Below are positions 8,170-15,260 of a DNA stretch of 36,227 nucleotides, piece after piece. A model generated the notes under the pieces. That model did no database searches, was not told the DNA's origin, and saw only the letters and a program-made list of their open reading frames with translations. Each line of letters starts with the position of its first letter. The first letter of the stretch is position 1. The translations under genes were made by a program, and so were the position numbers. The stretch is from Deltaproteobacteria bacterium (GTDB lineage Bacteria > Desulfobacterota > Desulfomonilia > Desulfomonilales > Desulfomonilaceae). The DNA lies in the NCBI GenBank assembly GCA_016875095.1, contig VGSG01000041.1, positions 1-36,227 on the forward strand. Direction: 5' to 3'.

Positions 8170-8973
8170 TCACACCTCTGCAAGGAGTTCCAAGAGCAAG
8201 TCGTGCACGAGTCCGTTGCTGGCCACGATGCTTGCGGTCTCCACACCCGTCGGACTACCGTGCCGGTCCGTGATCTTTCCGCCGGCTTCTTGAACCAGGA
8301 GCATCCCCGCGGCCATGTCCCACGGTTTGAGCTTGAGTTCCCAGAACGCATCAAGTCGGCCGCACGCCACATAAGCAAGGTCCATCGCAGCGGAGCCTCC
8401 TCGGCGGAGCCCCTGGACCTGGGTCACCACACGGGAGAATTCGGCAACGTTGTTGTCAGGCGCGACCGCGCGGTCATAAGGGAAGCCCGTGGCAACCAAA
8501 GTCCGGTTGAGACTTTGCGCTTGCGAAACTCTGATGAGATTGCCGTTAAGGAAAGCGCTCCCGCCGCGGAGCGAGCAGAAGCTCTCATCTCTCAGCGGGT
8601 CCCGCACGATGCCGGCCAGAAGCTCGTCCCCTTCCATGAGCGCGATCGAGACCGAGAAGCATGGATAGCCGTGTGCGAAATTGACGGTTCCGTCGAGCGG
8701 ATCCACGAGCCACTTCCAGCGGGACCCTTTGCTTCGGACCTCGGTCTCTTCCGTAATCACGTCATGATCGGGGAATTCCTTGTTGATGGCCTTCAAGATC
8801 AGCTCCTCTGAAGCCAAATCCGCATCGGTTACGATATCGATGCCGCTGGACGCCAGATTCTTCGAGTTCACGTGGAATTCACCGCGGTGATAGGACAGAA
8901 TCAGATCCCCTGCTCTGCGACTCACATCCTCAAGAAAAGGGAGCAGATCCTTTGGGTTGATATGCTTATCCAT
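8170..8973 (-). CDS. suhB: Inositol-1-monophosphatase family phosphatase (SuhB/IMPase)
   Basis: A 267-residue protein, the normal family length. Metal-binding motif 1 is complete: ITEETE (Glu75/76), then DPLDGT (Asp91, Asp94). Motif 2, WDMAAG (Trp218, Asp219), is present near the C-terminus. Members hydrolyse inositol monophosphates, related sugar phosphates or 3'-phosphoadenosine nucleotides using Mg2+. In E. coli SuhB also affects rRNA transcription. I chose the ATG at 8971-8973, which lies inside the last codons of xseA, so the genes overlap by eight bases and are probably translationally coupled. A GGGAGG sits very close to this ATG. A longer start at 8989-8991 is possible but has a poorer site. 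Whether the true substrate is inositol phosphate is uncertain. Confidence 0.88.
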   Translation of the reverse strand: MDKHINPKDLLPFLEDVSRRAGDLILSYHRGEFHVNSKNLASSGIDIVTDADLASEELILKAINKEFPDHDVITEETEVRSKGSRWKWLVDPLDGTVNFAHGYPCFSVSIALMEGDELLAGIVRDPLRDESFCSLRGGSAFLNGNLIRVSQAQSLNRTLVATGFPYDRAVAPDNNVAEFSRVVTQVQGLRRGGSAAMDLAYVACGRLDAFWELKLKPWDMAAGMLLVQEAGGKITDRHGSPTGVETASIVASNGLVHDLLLELLAEV

Positions 8974-10402
8974 GACCTCCCTCTGTCTCATCCTTTGCAG
9001 GACTGCGCATTCCGACCCCGTTTTCGTCCGGCCGAGCTTTTTCAAACCGGATGGACCTGGGCTCGGAATCTCGCGTTCCTGTTACAGCGCAATCAATCTC
9101 TCCTTTGTGTAGCACCACCTTTAACTCCTCACCCACTGGGATTGAACGGGCCTCTTTGACCACGGCGCCCGTGTCCGGCCGCACCGTTATGGAGTATCCG
9201 CGGGCGAGGACCGCCAGGGGGCTCAGGTTGTTCAGTCCGGAGACAAGGCGCTCCGCAGATGCTCGTGACTGCGCCATGGAATCCCGCATGGATCGATCCA
9301 AATTGCGAAGCAGATAATCGAGCTCTTGGCGGCCTGTGGCGATCTTTCGGCTCATTATCTCGGGACGCGCCCGCGCGCACAAACCCAGAACTTCATTCTT
9401 GGATGCTCTGAGCTTCCGCTTGACGGCATTGGTCAAGCGCGCGGAAACGTCATCGAGCCACTGGCGTCGATCCTGGATCTTGCGCCTTGGATCGTAGAGC
9501 CTTTTCATGGTCTCTTGGACCGTTCGCGCCCACCGATCGAGAGAGAAGAGCATCCGATTCCTGAGCCGAGTTGTGAGATGCAGGACACGATCTTGCACCT
9601 CGAGCCGGTCAGGGACAACGATCTCCGCGGCCGCGGATGGAGTGGAGGCCCTGACGTCGGCCGCGAAATCCGTCAACGTAAAGTCGGTCTCGTGTCCGAC
9701 CGCGCTCACGATGGGAACCGGACACTGAGCCACCGCGCGGACCACCCTTTCGTCGTTGAAGGCCCAGAGATCTTCGATTGAACCTCCGCCTCGGCCAATG
9801 ATGATCACATCCACATCGCCCGCGGCGCAGAGCCTGTCCAGGGCGGCTATCAGCTCTTCCGGAGCGCGTTCGCCTTGAACCGAGGCCGGACTGAGTAGTA
9901 TATGGAGCGAGGGGGAACGTCTTCCGGCTATGCGCGCCATGTCTCGCACCACCGCGCCCCTCTTGGAGGTGACCAGGCCCACGGTTTTTGGAAAGCGGGG
10001 TAGATGCCTTTTCCGGCCTTCGTCAAAGAGCCCTTCCGCTGCGAGCTTATTGCGGAGCTGCTCGAACGCGAGCATCAAACTGCCCAATCCAAGAGGCTCC
10101 ATAGTGTCCAAGATCAATTGGTACTCACCGCGGGGCGTATAGACCGACACGCGGCCCCACGCGGCCACGTGGAGGCCGTCCTCCGGCCTGAACTTGAGAA
10201 AACGACTCTGGGGCTTGAACATCACGCAACGGATCTGGGCTGCGTCATCCTTCAGGACCAAATAGAAATGCCCGGAAGGAGCAAGGCGCGTGTTGGAAAT
10301 CTCCCCCTGGACCCAAATGGAGCCAAATTCGCCCTCCAGTAGGTCCTTTATCTCCTCTGTGAGTTCCGAGACCGTGTAGATCTTGCGTTCCGGCAGCTCC
10401 AT
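8966..10402 (-). CDS. xseA: Exodeoxyribonuclease VII large subunit
   Basis: A 478-residue protein. The N-terminal OB-fold (about 5-100, beginning YTVSELTEEIKDLLE) is followed by the catalytic domain with the signature IIGRGGGSIEDLWAFNDE and SAVGHETDFTLTDFAADVRASTPSAAAE. A long coiled-coil region and a C-terminal segment containing LNNLSPLAVLARGYSI complete it. With the small subunit XseB it degrades single-stranded DNA in both directions. The ATG at 10402 has GAGG five bases upstream, and a promoter-like pair lies at 10488-10516. The usual partner xseB is not downstream; the inositol monophosphatase gene occupies that position. Confidence 0.95.
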   Translation of the reverse strand: MELPERKIYTVSELTEEIKDLLEGEFGSIWVQGEISNTRLAPSGHFYLVLKDDAAQIRCVMFKPQSRFLKFRPEDGLHVAAWGRVSVYTPRGEYQLILDTMEPLGLGSLMLAFEQLRNKLAAEGLFDEGRKRHLPRFPKTVGLVTSKRGAVVRDMARIAGRRSPSLHILLSPASVQGERAPEELIAALDRLCAAGDVDVIIIGRGGGSIEDLWAFNDERVVRAVAQCPVPIVSAVGHETDFTLTDFAADVRASTPSAAAEIVVPDRLEVQDRVLHLTTRLRNRMLFSLDRWARTVQETMKRLYDPRRKIQDRRQWLDDVSARLTNAVKRKLRASKNEVLGLCARARPEIMSRKIATGRQELDYLLRNLDRSMRDSMAQSRASAERLVSGLNNLSPLAVLARGYSITVRPDTGAVVKEARSIPVGEELKVVLHKGEIDCAVTGTRDSEPRSIRFEKARPDENGVGMRSPAKDETEGGHG

Positions 10403-10487
10403 TGCATCCTCATTTCTGGAAACGGCTCCGAAGGGCTCTTATCCCGTCGAACCGATTGCCTTCAGTTCCGCGTCATGCACGGCCGGC

Positions 10488-10516
10488 ATTTTATCGGTGA
10501 GACGGCGTTTTTGCAA
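10488..10516 (-). promoter_or_regulatory. Candidate promoter of xseA
   Basis: Minus-strand TTGCAA (10516-10511), a 17-base spacer and TAAAAT (10493-10488). It is back to back with the promoter of the outer-membrane protein gene. Confidence 0.48.
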
Positions 10517-10587
10517 ATAGCCGCCCGGCGCATGACTTTGGCGCGACCTATGCGAAATTTCAGTTTATTTCTTGCTCGCAGAAAGGT

Positions 10588-10593
10588 TATAAT
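10588..10593 (+). promoter_or_regulatory. Perfect -10 box upstream of the outer-membrane protein gene
   Basis: TATAAT at 10588-10593. The region 16-19 bases upstream has no good -35 hexamer. The predicted start of transcription (about 10600) leaves a leader of roughly 38 bases before the TTG start codon. Confidence 0.4.
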
Positions 10594-10637
10594 CAGGCCG
10601 ATTTGTGTGCCCGTTCATCGGATGAGGGGAGGAAATA

Positions 10638-11507
10638 TTGGCGCACCTCGCTTTCCGAATAGCTTTCTGTGCTCTGGTCCTCGTTGTGGCTCCGGCCGGG
10701 GCGATCGGGGAGACGCTGCCCTGGAATATGACCCTGGACGCCGCTCTGAGAATGAACTTCTTCCTCGGAGAACAGGTCGCGATTTACGATGCCAATCCGC
10801 CTGGGGAGGCCCACCCCTACCGCGTCGCGTATAATCCACGTTTGCTGGTTTTCTCAGGAGTGTGTGAAGTCTCTCCGGCGCGTTTTTTTTCAGGGCGGCT
10901 GGGTGGCGCGCTCAGCGTCAATCCGGGCGGCTTCTCTAAATTCCATGGCACGGGAGTGGTCAACCCTTCGGACGACTTTTGGGAGATGAGGCCCGAATAC
11001 CAGAGCTGGGAAGCGGCCGGGTTGTTGCACCTCTGGAGCGAACTTGGGTATCGCTTCAGCGTCGTGGGAGGTTACCGAGAAGACTTCTGGATTTATCGTG
11101 GGCAGCCCCAGTTGAGCCAGGGAGCGGAGGCCGAATGGCGGGACGAATTCGTCCATCGCATCCCGTTCATCGGCTTGCAGACGGCCGCCTTTTTTCCATG
11201 GTGGAAGGCGCGGTTCGAGGTTATTGGTTCGTGGTTCGTAAACGAAAATTTGCTGAGCCGATTCGACCGCACGGACACATTCCTCCGATATGAAAGCAAA
11301 TTGGACAATGGGGGCTTCATTCAGCTCGAAGCCCAGGGAAACGTTGCGCTGACGCCTGCGATCTGGCTGGGGCTTTATGCCCGGTACAGCTATCTGGAAT
11401 TGTTCGGCCTGGGCAACCGCACGCGGCCGAATGGTATCGTTTACTATCAGACTTCCGTCGATGAAAACGTGGGCGTGATCGGTCTGGACCTGTCAATCCT
11501 GTTTTGA
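10638..11507 (+). CDS. Putative outer-membrane beta-barrel protein
   Basis: A 289-residue protein with a signal peptide (about residues 1-22, hydrophobic, ending AGA-IGE). The rest has many alternating aromatic and polar strands (such as GYRFSVVGGYREDFWIYRG and AIWLGLYARYSYLELFGLG). It ends in phenylalanine (LDLSILF), the typical C-terminal signal for BamA-assisted insertion. I read it as an outer-membrane barrel of about 10-12 strands, function unknown. The start is an unusual TTG, chosen because GGGGAGG lies five bases upstream and no ATG or GTG is suitably placed. It converges with trmFO, with a gap of only about 32 bases. Confidence 0.68.
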   Translation: MAHLAFRIAFCALVLVVAPAGAIGETLPWNMTLDAALRMNFFLGEQVAIYDANPPGEAHPYRVAYNPRLLVFSGVCEVSPARFFSGRLGGALSVNPGGFSKFHGTGVVNPSDDFWEMRPEYQSWEAAGLLHLWSELGYRFSVVGGYREDFWIYRGQPQLSQGAEAEWRDEFVHRIPFIGLQTAAFFPWWKARFEVIGSWFVNENLLSRFDRTDTFLRYESKLDNGGFIQLEAQGNVALTPAIWLGLYARYSYLELFGLGNRTRPNGIVYYQTSVDENVGVIGLDLSILF

Positions 11508-11511
11508 AGGA

Positions 11512-11542
11512 TAGCCGCATCCTCACTGGTTGAAAGCGGCTA
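11512..11542. other. Inverted repeat in the convergent gap between the barrel protein gene and trmFO
   Basis: TAGCCGC (11512-11518) and GCGGCTA (11536-11542), a perfect 7-bp pair with a 17-base loop. It overlaps the trmFO stop codon. No T tract follows on either strand. Confidence 0.35.
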
Positions 11543-12916
11543 CGTCCCACCTGAGCGTATTGGCGCCTTGTCCCGCAATTCATGGACTCGATCGCGCCAG
11601 GATTTGATTTCTGTCAGCGCTCGTGCGGCGAGCATCTCTCGTTTGTTCCTCTTGGAAACCTTTCCCTCCGGAGCGTCGATCAACCCAAAGCTGATGTTCA
11701 TGGGTTCGTACCGTTTCGCAGGCTCGCTGACGGTATGCTTGAGGAGCGCGCCCACGGCCGTGGCGCTCGGCGGGGGTTCAGGTTCGATCCCGCGAGCAAT
11801 CAGGCCGGCCATGATTCCCACGGCCAGTCCCGACGCAGTGGACTCGATATAACCTTCCACCCCGGTTATTTGCCCGGCAAAGAAGATATGCGGCGCCGTC
11901 CGAACCCGCGAGAAACGATCCAGCAGCCGTGGGGCGTCGAGATAGGTGTTCCGGTGGATAGACCCGAGACGCTCGAAGACCGCGTGTTCCAGCCCGGGGA
12001 TCATGCGGAAGATTCGTTCCTGTTCCGGGTAGGTCATCTTTGTCTGGAAACCCACCAGGTTATAGAGCGAGCGCGCCGCGTTCTCCGGGCGTAATTGCAC
12101 GACTGCAAACGGCCGCCCGCGTGTGGCGGGATCTATGAGCCCGACCGGCTTCATGGGGCCGAAAGCCAAAGTATCCGGGCCGCGCCTAGCAAGTTCTTCG
12201 ACCGGAAGGCACCCTTCAAAGTGAGGAATTTTCTCAAAAGGATAGGGATCCACTTTGTCCGCGTCGAGGATCGCCCGCACGAATTCCCTGTATGTGGTTT
12301 CATCCATAGGAGCGTTCAGGTAGTCCCCTTCCCCTTTGTCGTACCGGGAGGCTCGAAAGAGCCTGCTCATGTCCAAGGATTCCGCGGTGACAATCGGAGC
12401 TATCGCGTCGTAGAAGGAGAGGTTATCCGCGCCGATGAGCTTCCGGATCTCTTCGGTCAGACGATCCGAGGTGAGCGGCCCAGTGGCAAGGATCACCAGA
12501 CCGGCTTCTTCGGAGGGTATTTCCCTGATTTCGCCGCGTTCGACGGTGATGAGCGGCTCGCTCTCGACACGTTCCGTGATGAATCTCGCGAAGAGGCCGC
12601 GATCCACCGCCAAAGCCTTGCCTGCCGGAACAGCGGTCGCGTCGGCCGCGGCCATGATCAGTGAATCCATGATCCGAAGCTCTTCTTTAAGGAGCCCCGC
12701 GGCAGACGTCAGGGACGCGGATCTGAGGGAATTTGAGCAGACCAGCTCTCCAAGGTCCGGGGAGGTGTGGGCAGGAGAATAGACCGTGGGCTTCATTTCG
12801 ATCAGGCGCGCGGCGATGCCCCTTCGAGAAAGCTGCCAGGCAGCCTCACATCCTGCCAGACCACCACCAACGATGGTGATGGGGCTAGCAGAAAGCTTTT
12901 TGCCAGAGTTTTCCAT
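11540..12916 (-). CDS. trmFO: Methylenetetrahydrofolate-tRNA-(uracil-5-)-methyltransferase
   Basis: A 458-residue flavoprotein. The N-terminal FAD motif is [17 protein letters not shown]. The catalytic cysteine lies in LVCSNSLRS (Cys60), and a second conserved cysteine in [16 protein letters not shown] later conserved stretch reads VQLRPEN. It methylates U54 of tRNA, the T in the T-loop, with methylenetetrahydrofolate as carbon donor and FADH2 as reductant. This folate route is typical of Firmicutes, cyanobacteria and delta-type proteobacteria. The gene lies about 50 bases after the HepT toxin gene on the same strand, so it may be transcribed with it. Confidence 0.95.
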   Translation of the reverse strand: MENSGKKLSASPITIVGGGLAGCEAAWQLSRRGIAARLIEMKPTVYSPAHTSPDLGELVCSNSLRSASLTSAAGLLKEELRIMDSLIMAAADATAVPAGKALAVDRGLFARFITERVESEPLITVERGEIREIPSEEAGLVILATGPLTSDRLTEEIRKLIGADNLSFYDAIAPIVTAESLDMSRLFRASRYDKGEGDYLNAPMDETTYREFVRAILDADKVDPYPFEKIPHFEGCLPVEELARRGPDTLAFGPMKPVGLIDPATRGRPFAVVQLRPENAARSLYNLVGFQTKMTYPEQERIFRMIPGLEHAVFERLGSIHRNTYLDAPRLLDRFSRVRTAPHIFFAGQITGVEGYIESTASGLAVGIMAGLIARGIEPEPPPSATAVGALLKHTVSEPAKRYEPMNISFGLIDAPEGKVSKRNKREMLAARALTEIKSWRDRVHELRDKAPIRSGGT

Positions 12917-12966
12917 GTCACAAGTGTTGCAGAGGGTGCGCAGTAGCCGCTAGCGAGTCTTCGGAT

Positions 12967-13308
12967 TCAGGTGTGTTCGCTCAGTATGATTCTCGTCTGT
13001 TCTTCAAGGGCGGGGATCTTCTCCTTAACGACATCCCACAATGTTTCTGCTTTAATGCCGAAGTACTCGTGGATGAGTACGTTGCGGAAGGCTGTGATCT
13101 TTCTCCAATCGATTCCTTCATATTTTGCCTTGATGTCGTCGGGTAAACGCTTAGCTGCCTCTCCGATGATCTCGAAATTCCGTATCACTGCATCCTGAGT
13201 TCTCAAATCTCCATGAAATTGCTCCAGAGACATTCCCTCAGTGTACAGTCGTAGCCTTCTACAGCACTCCAAGATGTCGTCCAGGTACAACCTATAATCC
13301 CGAGGCAT
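12967..13308 (-). CDS. hepT: HepT-like RNase toxin (DUF86)
   Basis: A 113-residue helical protein of the HEPN superfamily. The catalytic RX4HXY motif is intact: Arg75, His80, Tyr82 in FRNVLIHEYF. HepT cleaves RNA unless it is modified by its MNT partner, which transfers AMP to the motif tyrosine. It overlaps the end of the nucleotidyltransferase gene by 17 bases. The active site is complete, so the toxin is probably functional. Confidence 0.9.
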   Translation of the reverse strand: MPRDYRLYLDDILECCRRLRLYTEGMSLEQFHGDLRTQDAVIRNFEIIGEAAKRLPDDIKAKYEGIDWRKITAFRNVLIHEYFGIKAETLWDVVKEKIPALEEQTRIILSEHT

Positions 13309-13585
13309 AGACCGCGTCTTTCAGTATATAGGGTTTTATTCTTGGTTTGATGGTATCCTCCATCACGAGATCTACCTTGCGGCCGAAGATGTCTTCCAAA
13401 AAGAATTTCAGATCAAAATACTTGTCAAACGTAGCTTCATCAAGCAAAACGAGGAAATCTATGTCACTTGCTTCAGTATCTTCGTTTCGCGCGCACGAAC
13501 CAAATATCCCCAGACGGCGAACACCGAACCCTCGGATGGTGTCCCGGTTCTCTTCCAGCTTCTTGAGGATTTCGTCGCGAGTCAT
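13292..13585 (-). CDS. mntA: MntA-like minimal nucleotidyltransferase antitoxin
   Basis: A 97-residue protein with the polymerase-beta nucleotidyltransferase motif GSX10DXD, complete as Gly29-Ser30 to Asp41 and Asp43. The antitoxin adenylylates HepT on tyrosine and so silences it (type VII toxin-antitoxin). Its start codon overlaps the stop of a 25-codon ORF in an ATGA arrangement, and its end overlaps hepT. The order antitoxin then toxin is the usual one. Confidence 0.9.
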   Translation of the reverse strand: MTRDEILKKLEENRDTIRGFGVRRLGIFGSCARNEDTEASDIDFLVLLDEATFDKYFDLKFFLEDIFGRKVDLVMEDTIKPRIKPYILKDAVYASGL

Positions 13586-13659
13586 GCCGACAGCCTCTTC
13601 GCAAAATAAAGAATGTCCCTCTTGTACTCCAGTGTATCAAGCAAATCTTCCGCGGTCAT
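13582..13659 (-). CDS. Short 25-codon ORF coupled to mntA (possible leader peptide)
   Basis: ATG at 13657-13659, stop TGA at 13582-13584, overlapping the mntA ATG by the classic ATGA. The predicted peptide starts MTAEDLLDTLEYK and ends FAKRLSA, amphipathic and lysine-rich. A GAGG lies about ten bases upstream. It may be a translated leader that couples antitoxin synthesis to upstream translation, or the relic of a longer gene. Nothing but the arrangement supports it. Confidence 0.35.
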   Translation of the reverse strand: MTAEDLLDTLEYKRDILYFAKRLSA

Positions 13660-13679
13660 CCTGACAGCGCCTCAATCCC

Positions 13680-14066
13680 CTATTGTTCTTGCGCGAGATA
13701 CTCGATGATAAGGCCTTTGACGTGCTCGGTCATATTGTCCACGATTTGAGCGGCGTTTTCAGGACCGACATCCGGGGAGGTGATCAGCGCGTCCCATGAA
13801 GCGACGGCCCATTCCCGCAGAGCTTCCCGAAAAGGGCCACCCTGGCTTTCAAGAATTGCCACGATCGCCGCGTGAACCTGTTCTTCGGCCGGGAGATACT
13901 TGATCAGGGGCTTCATATGGGGCGGCCATTTGTTCGGATCGGGCTCCCTCATGAATATCTGCATGGCCTCATCACCCAGTTCGTCCAAGCGGTCGCGGGG
14001 GATAAGACCTTCCCCGATGGCCAGCACGCGATTGGGCAAGAGCGGTTTCTTGGGACGGTTCGCCAC
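13680..14066 (-). CDS. Conserved-looking hypothetical protein of the signalling operon
   Basis: A 128-residue, probably soluble protein, mostly helical and rich in proline near its N-terminus (such as RPKKPLLPNRVLAIGEG). I do not recognise the family. The GTG start is supported by AGGAG seven bases upstream. It follows the SpoIIE phosphatase gene with a 36-base gap on the same strand and could be a partner of that module. It has no signal peptide or membrane segment. Confidence 0.7.
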   Translation of the reverse strand: MANRPKKPLLPNRVLAIGEGLIPRDRLDELGDEAMQIFMREPDPNKWPPHMKPLIKYLPAEEQVHAAIVAILESQGGPFREALREWAVASWDALITSPDVGPENAAQIVDNMTEHVKGLIIEYLAQEQ

Positions 14067-14102
14067 GTTGTCACTCCTGGCTTGGGATCGTCGAGAGGGG
14101 GC

Positions 14103-15260
14103 CTAGTGGACTTCCAGGTTTACCTCTTTGCCTCTTTCCTTGAGCAGGTTCACGATAGCCTGCACACTGCGGCTCTTGAATCCCATCTCTTGCGGCATTT
14201 TCGGGTTCAGGTGCGCGGGGTTGATAGCCTGGCCAAGGAAAATGTTGATGCTGTCCGCGTGGAGGAATTCCCATGCCAGCCTGCTTGCGCCGTCCCGCTT
14301 ACCGGAAAGCTCTTCGATGTCCTTGATATTCATGAGGATGGTGCGGCAGCTATTCACCGTATGGACGCCTTCCGTGACCAGATCGATCCCTTCGAGATGG
14401 CCTGTGGGCGGTATCTTATCCGTCATGGTAGAGAGATCCACCACTACGTCTTTGTGGAGGATCTTGGCCAGGATGCCCGCGGTTGACCCGCCGCTTATGA
14501 CCTTGCGACCCGGCAGCTCCAGGAATCGTTGAGCGATTGCCGCATCCTCTTCGGGTTTAACCGGCGGGCCGATCATGAAGTTTGCGAAGCGTTTGGCTCG
14601 AATCTTCAGGACACCCGCGGTGGTGTCGTCTCCGGGCCGGTCTTGGTAAAGTTCGTTGGCCTGGTTAACGAGGATTTGGGCCACTTTTTGCGCTGAGATA
14701 TCTTCATGCACCTGAGTTTCGAGGAACTTGGCGATCTTTTCCCAATCCCACCCCAGGTTGAGCAGGCCTCCGATTCCCGCGTGGATTTCGCCGTCACTCA
14801 CCGTCACAAACCAGTCACCGGGCCCCACGTGGACGTGGGCTTCCCTGATTGTCCTTGTGCCGATGATGCGGTCCTTGTATTCGAGCCTGCTGACGTAACC
14901 TCGTTTCAGGAAAAACGTCGGCGGATTGTCGAATTCCGCCAGGTACGCGCGGCCGTCACCCTGGACTTTGAGAAGAGTAAAGGTGCTGTACGCGATCTTG
15001 CGGACCTGGCATTCGGGAAGAGTATCGGTCAGTGTATCGACCACTTCTTCTAGGGGAAGTCCTCTTTCCATAAGGCGAGTGGCTATGGTGGTGGTCAACG
15101 TGGCGAGGATGTTGGCTTTGACCCCACTGCCCAGGCCGTCGGAGAGCACCATGAGGCGACCGCCGTTCACAGAGCCCACGGATAAAGAATCGCCGCAGAG
15201 AATCTCCCCGAACTTGGAGACATGAGCCTCGCCGGTTTCGATGAACATCGGAACGCTCAT
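14103..15260 (-). CDS. SpoIIE-family PP2C-type serine phosphatase with C-terminal extension
   Basis: A 385-residue cytoplasmic protein. The PP2C/SpoIIE domain covers about residues 1-220 with the metal-binding aspartates in place: CGDS (Asp24), LSDGLGSG (Asp41), SDGEIHAG (Asp156) and RPGDDTTAG (Asp211, Asp212). The C-terminal part, about 225-385, is a separate domain I cannot name. It is of the type seen in SpoIIE proteins encoded near hydrogenases and their sensors in anaerobes (from memory). These phosphatases usually dephosphorylate an anti-sigma-factor antagonist or another phosphoserine protein. The start overlaps the sensor stop codon (ATGA), so synthesis is coupled to the sensor gene. 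Confidence 0.85.
   Translation of the reverse strand: MSVPMFIETGEAHVSKFGEILCGDSLSVGSVNGGRLMVLSDGLGSGVKANILATLTTTIATRLMERGLPLEEVVDTLTDTLPECQVRKIAYSTFTLLKVQGDGRAYLAEFDNPPTFFLKRGYVSRLEYKDRIIGTRTIREAHVHVGPGDWFVTVSDGEIHAGIGGLLNLGWDWEKIAKFLETQVHEDISAQKVAQILVNQANELYQDRPGDDTTAGVLKIRAKRFANFMIGPPVKPEEDAAIAQRFLELPGRKVISGGSTAGILAKILHKDVVVDLSTMTDKIPPTGHLEGIDLVTEGVHTVNSCRTILMNIKDIEELSGKRDGASRLAWEFLHADSINIFLGQAINPAHLNPKMPQEMGFKSRSVQAIVNLLKERGKEVNLEVH

Noticed and set aside
11512-11542. Bidirectional Rho-independent terminator between the barrel protein gene and trmFO
   Set aside because: The stem is perfect but short, the loop is 17 bases, and no T tract follows on either strand.
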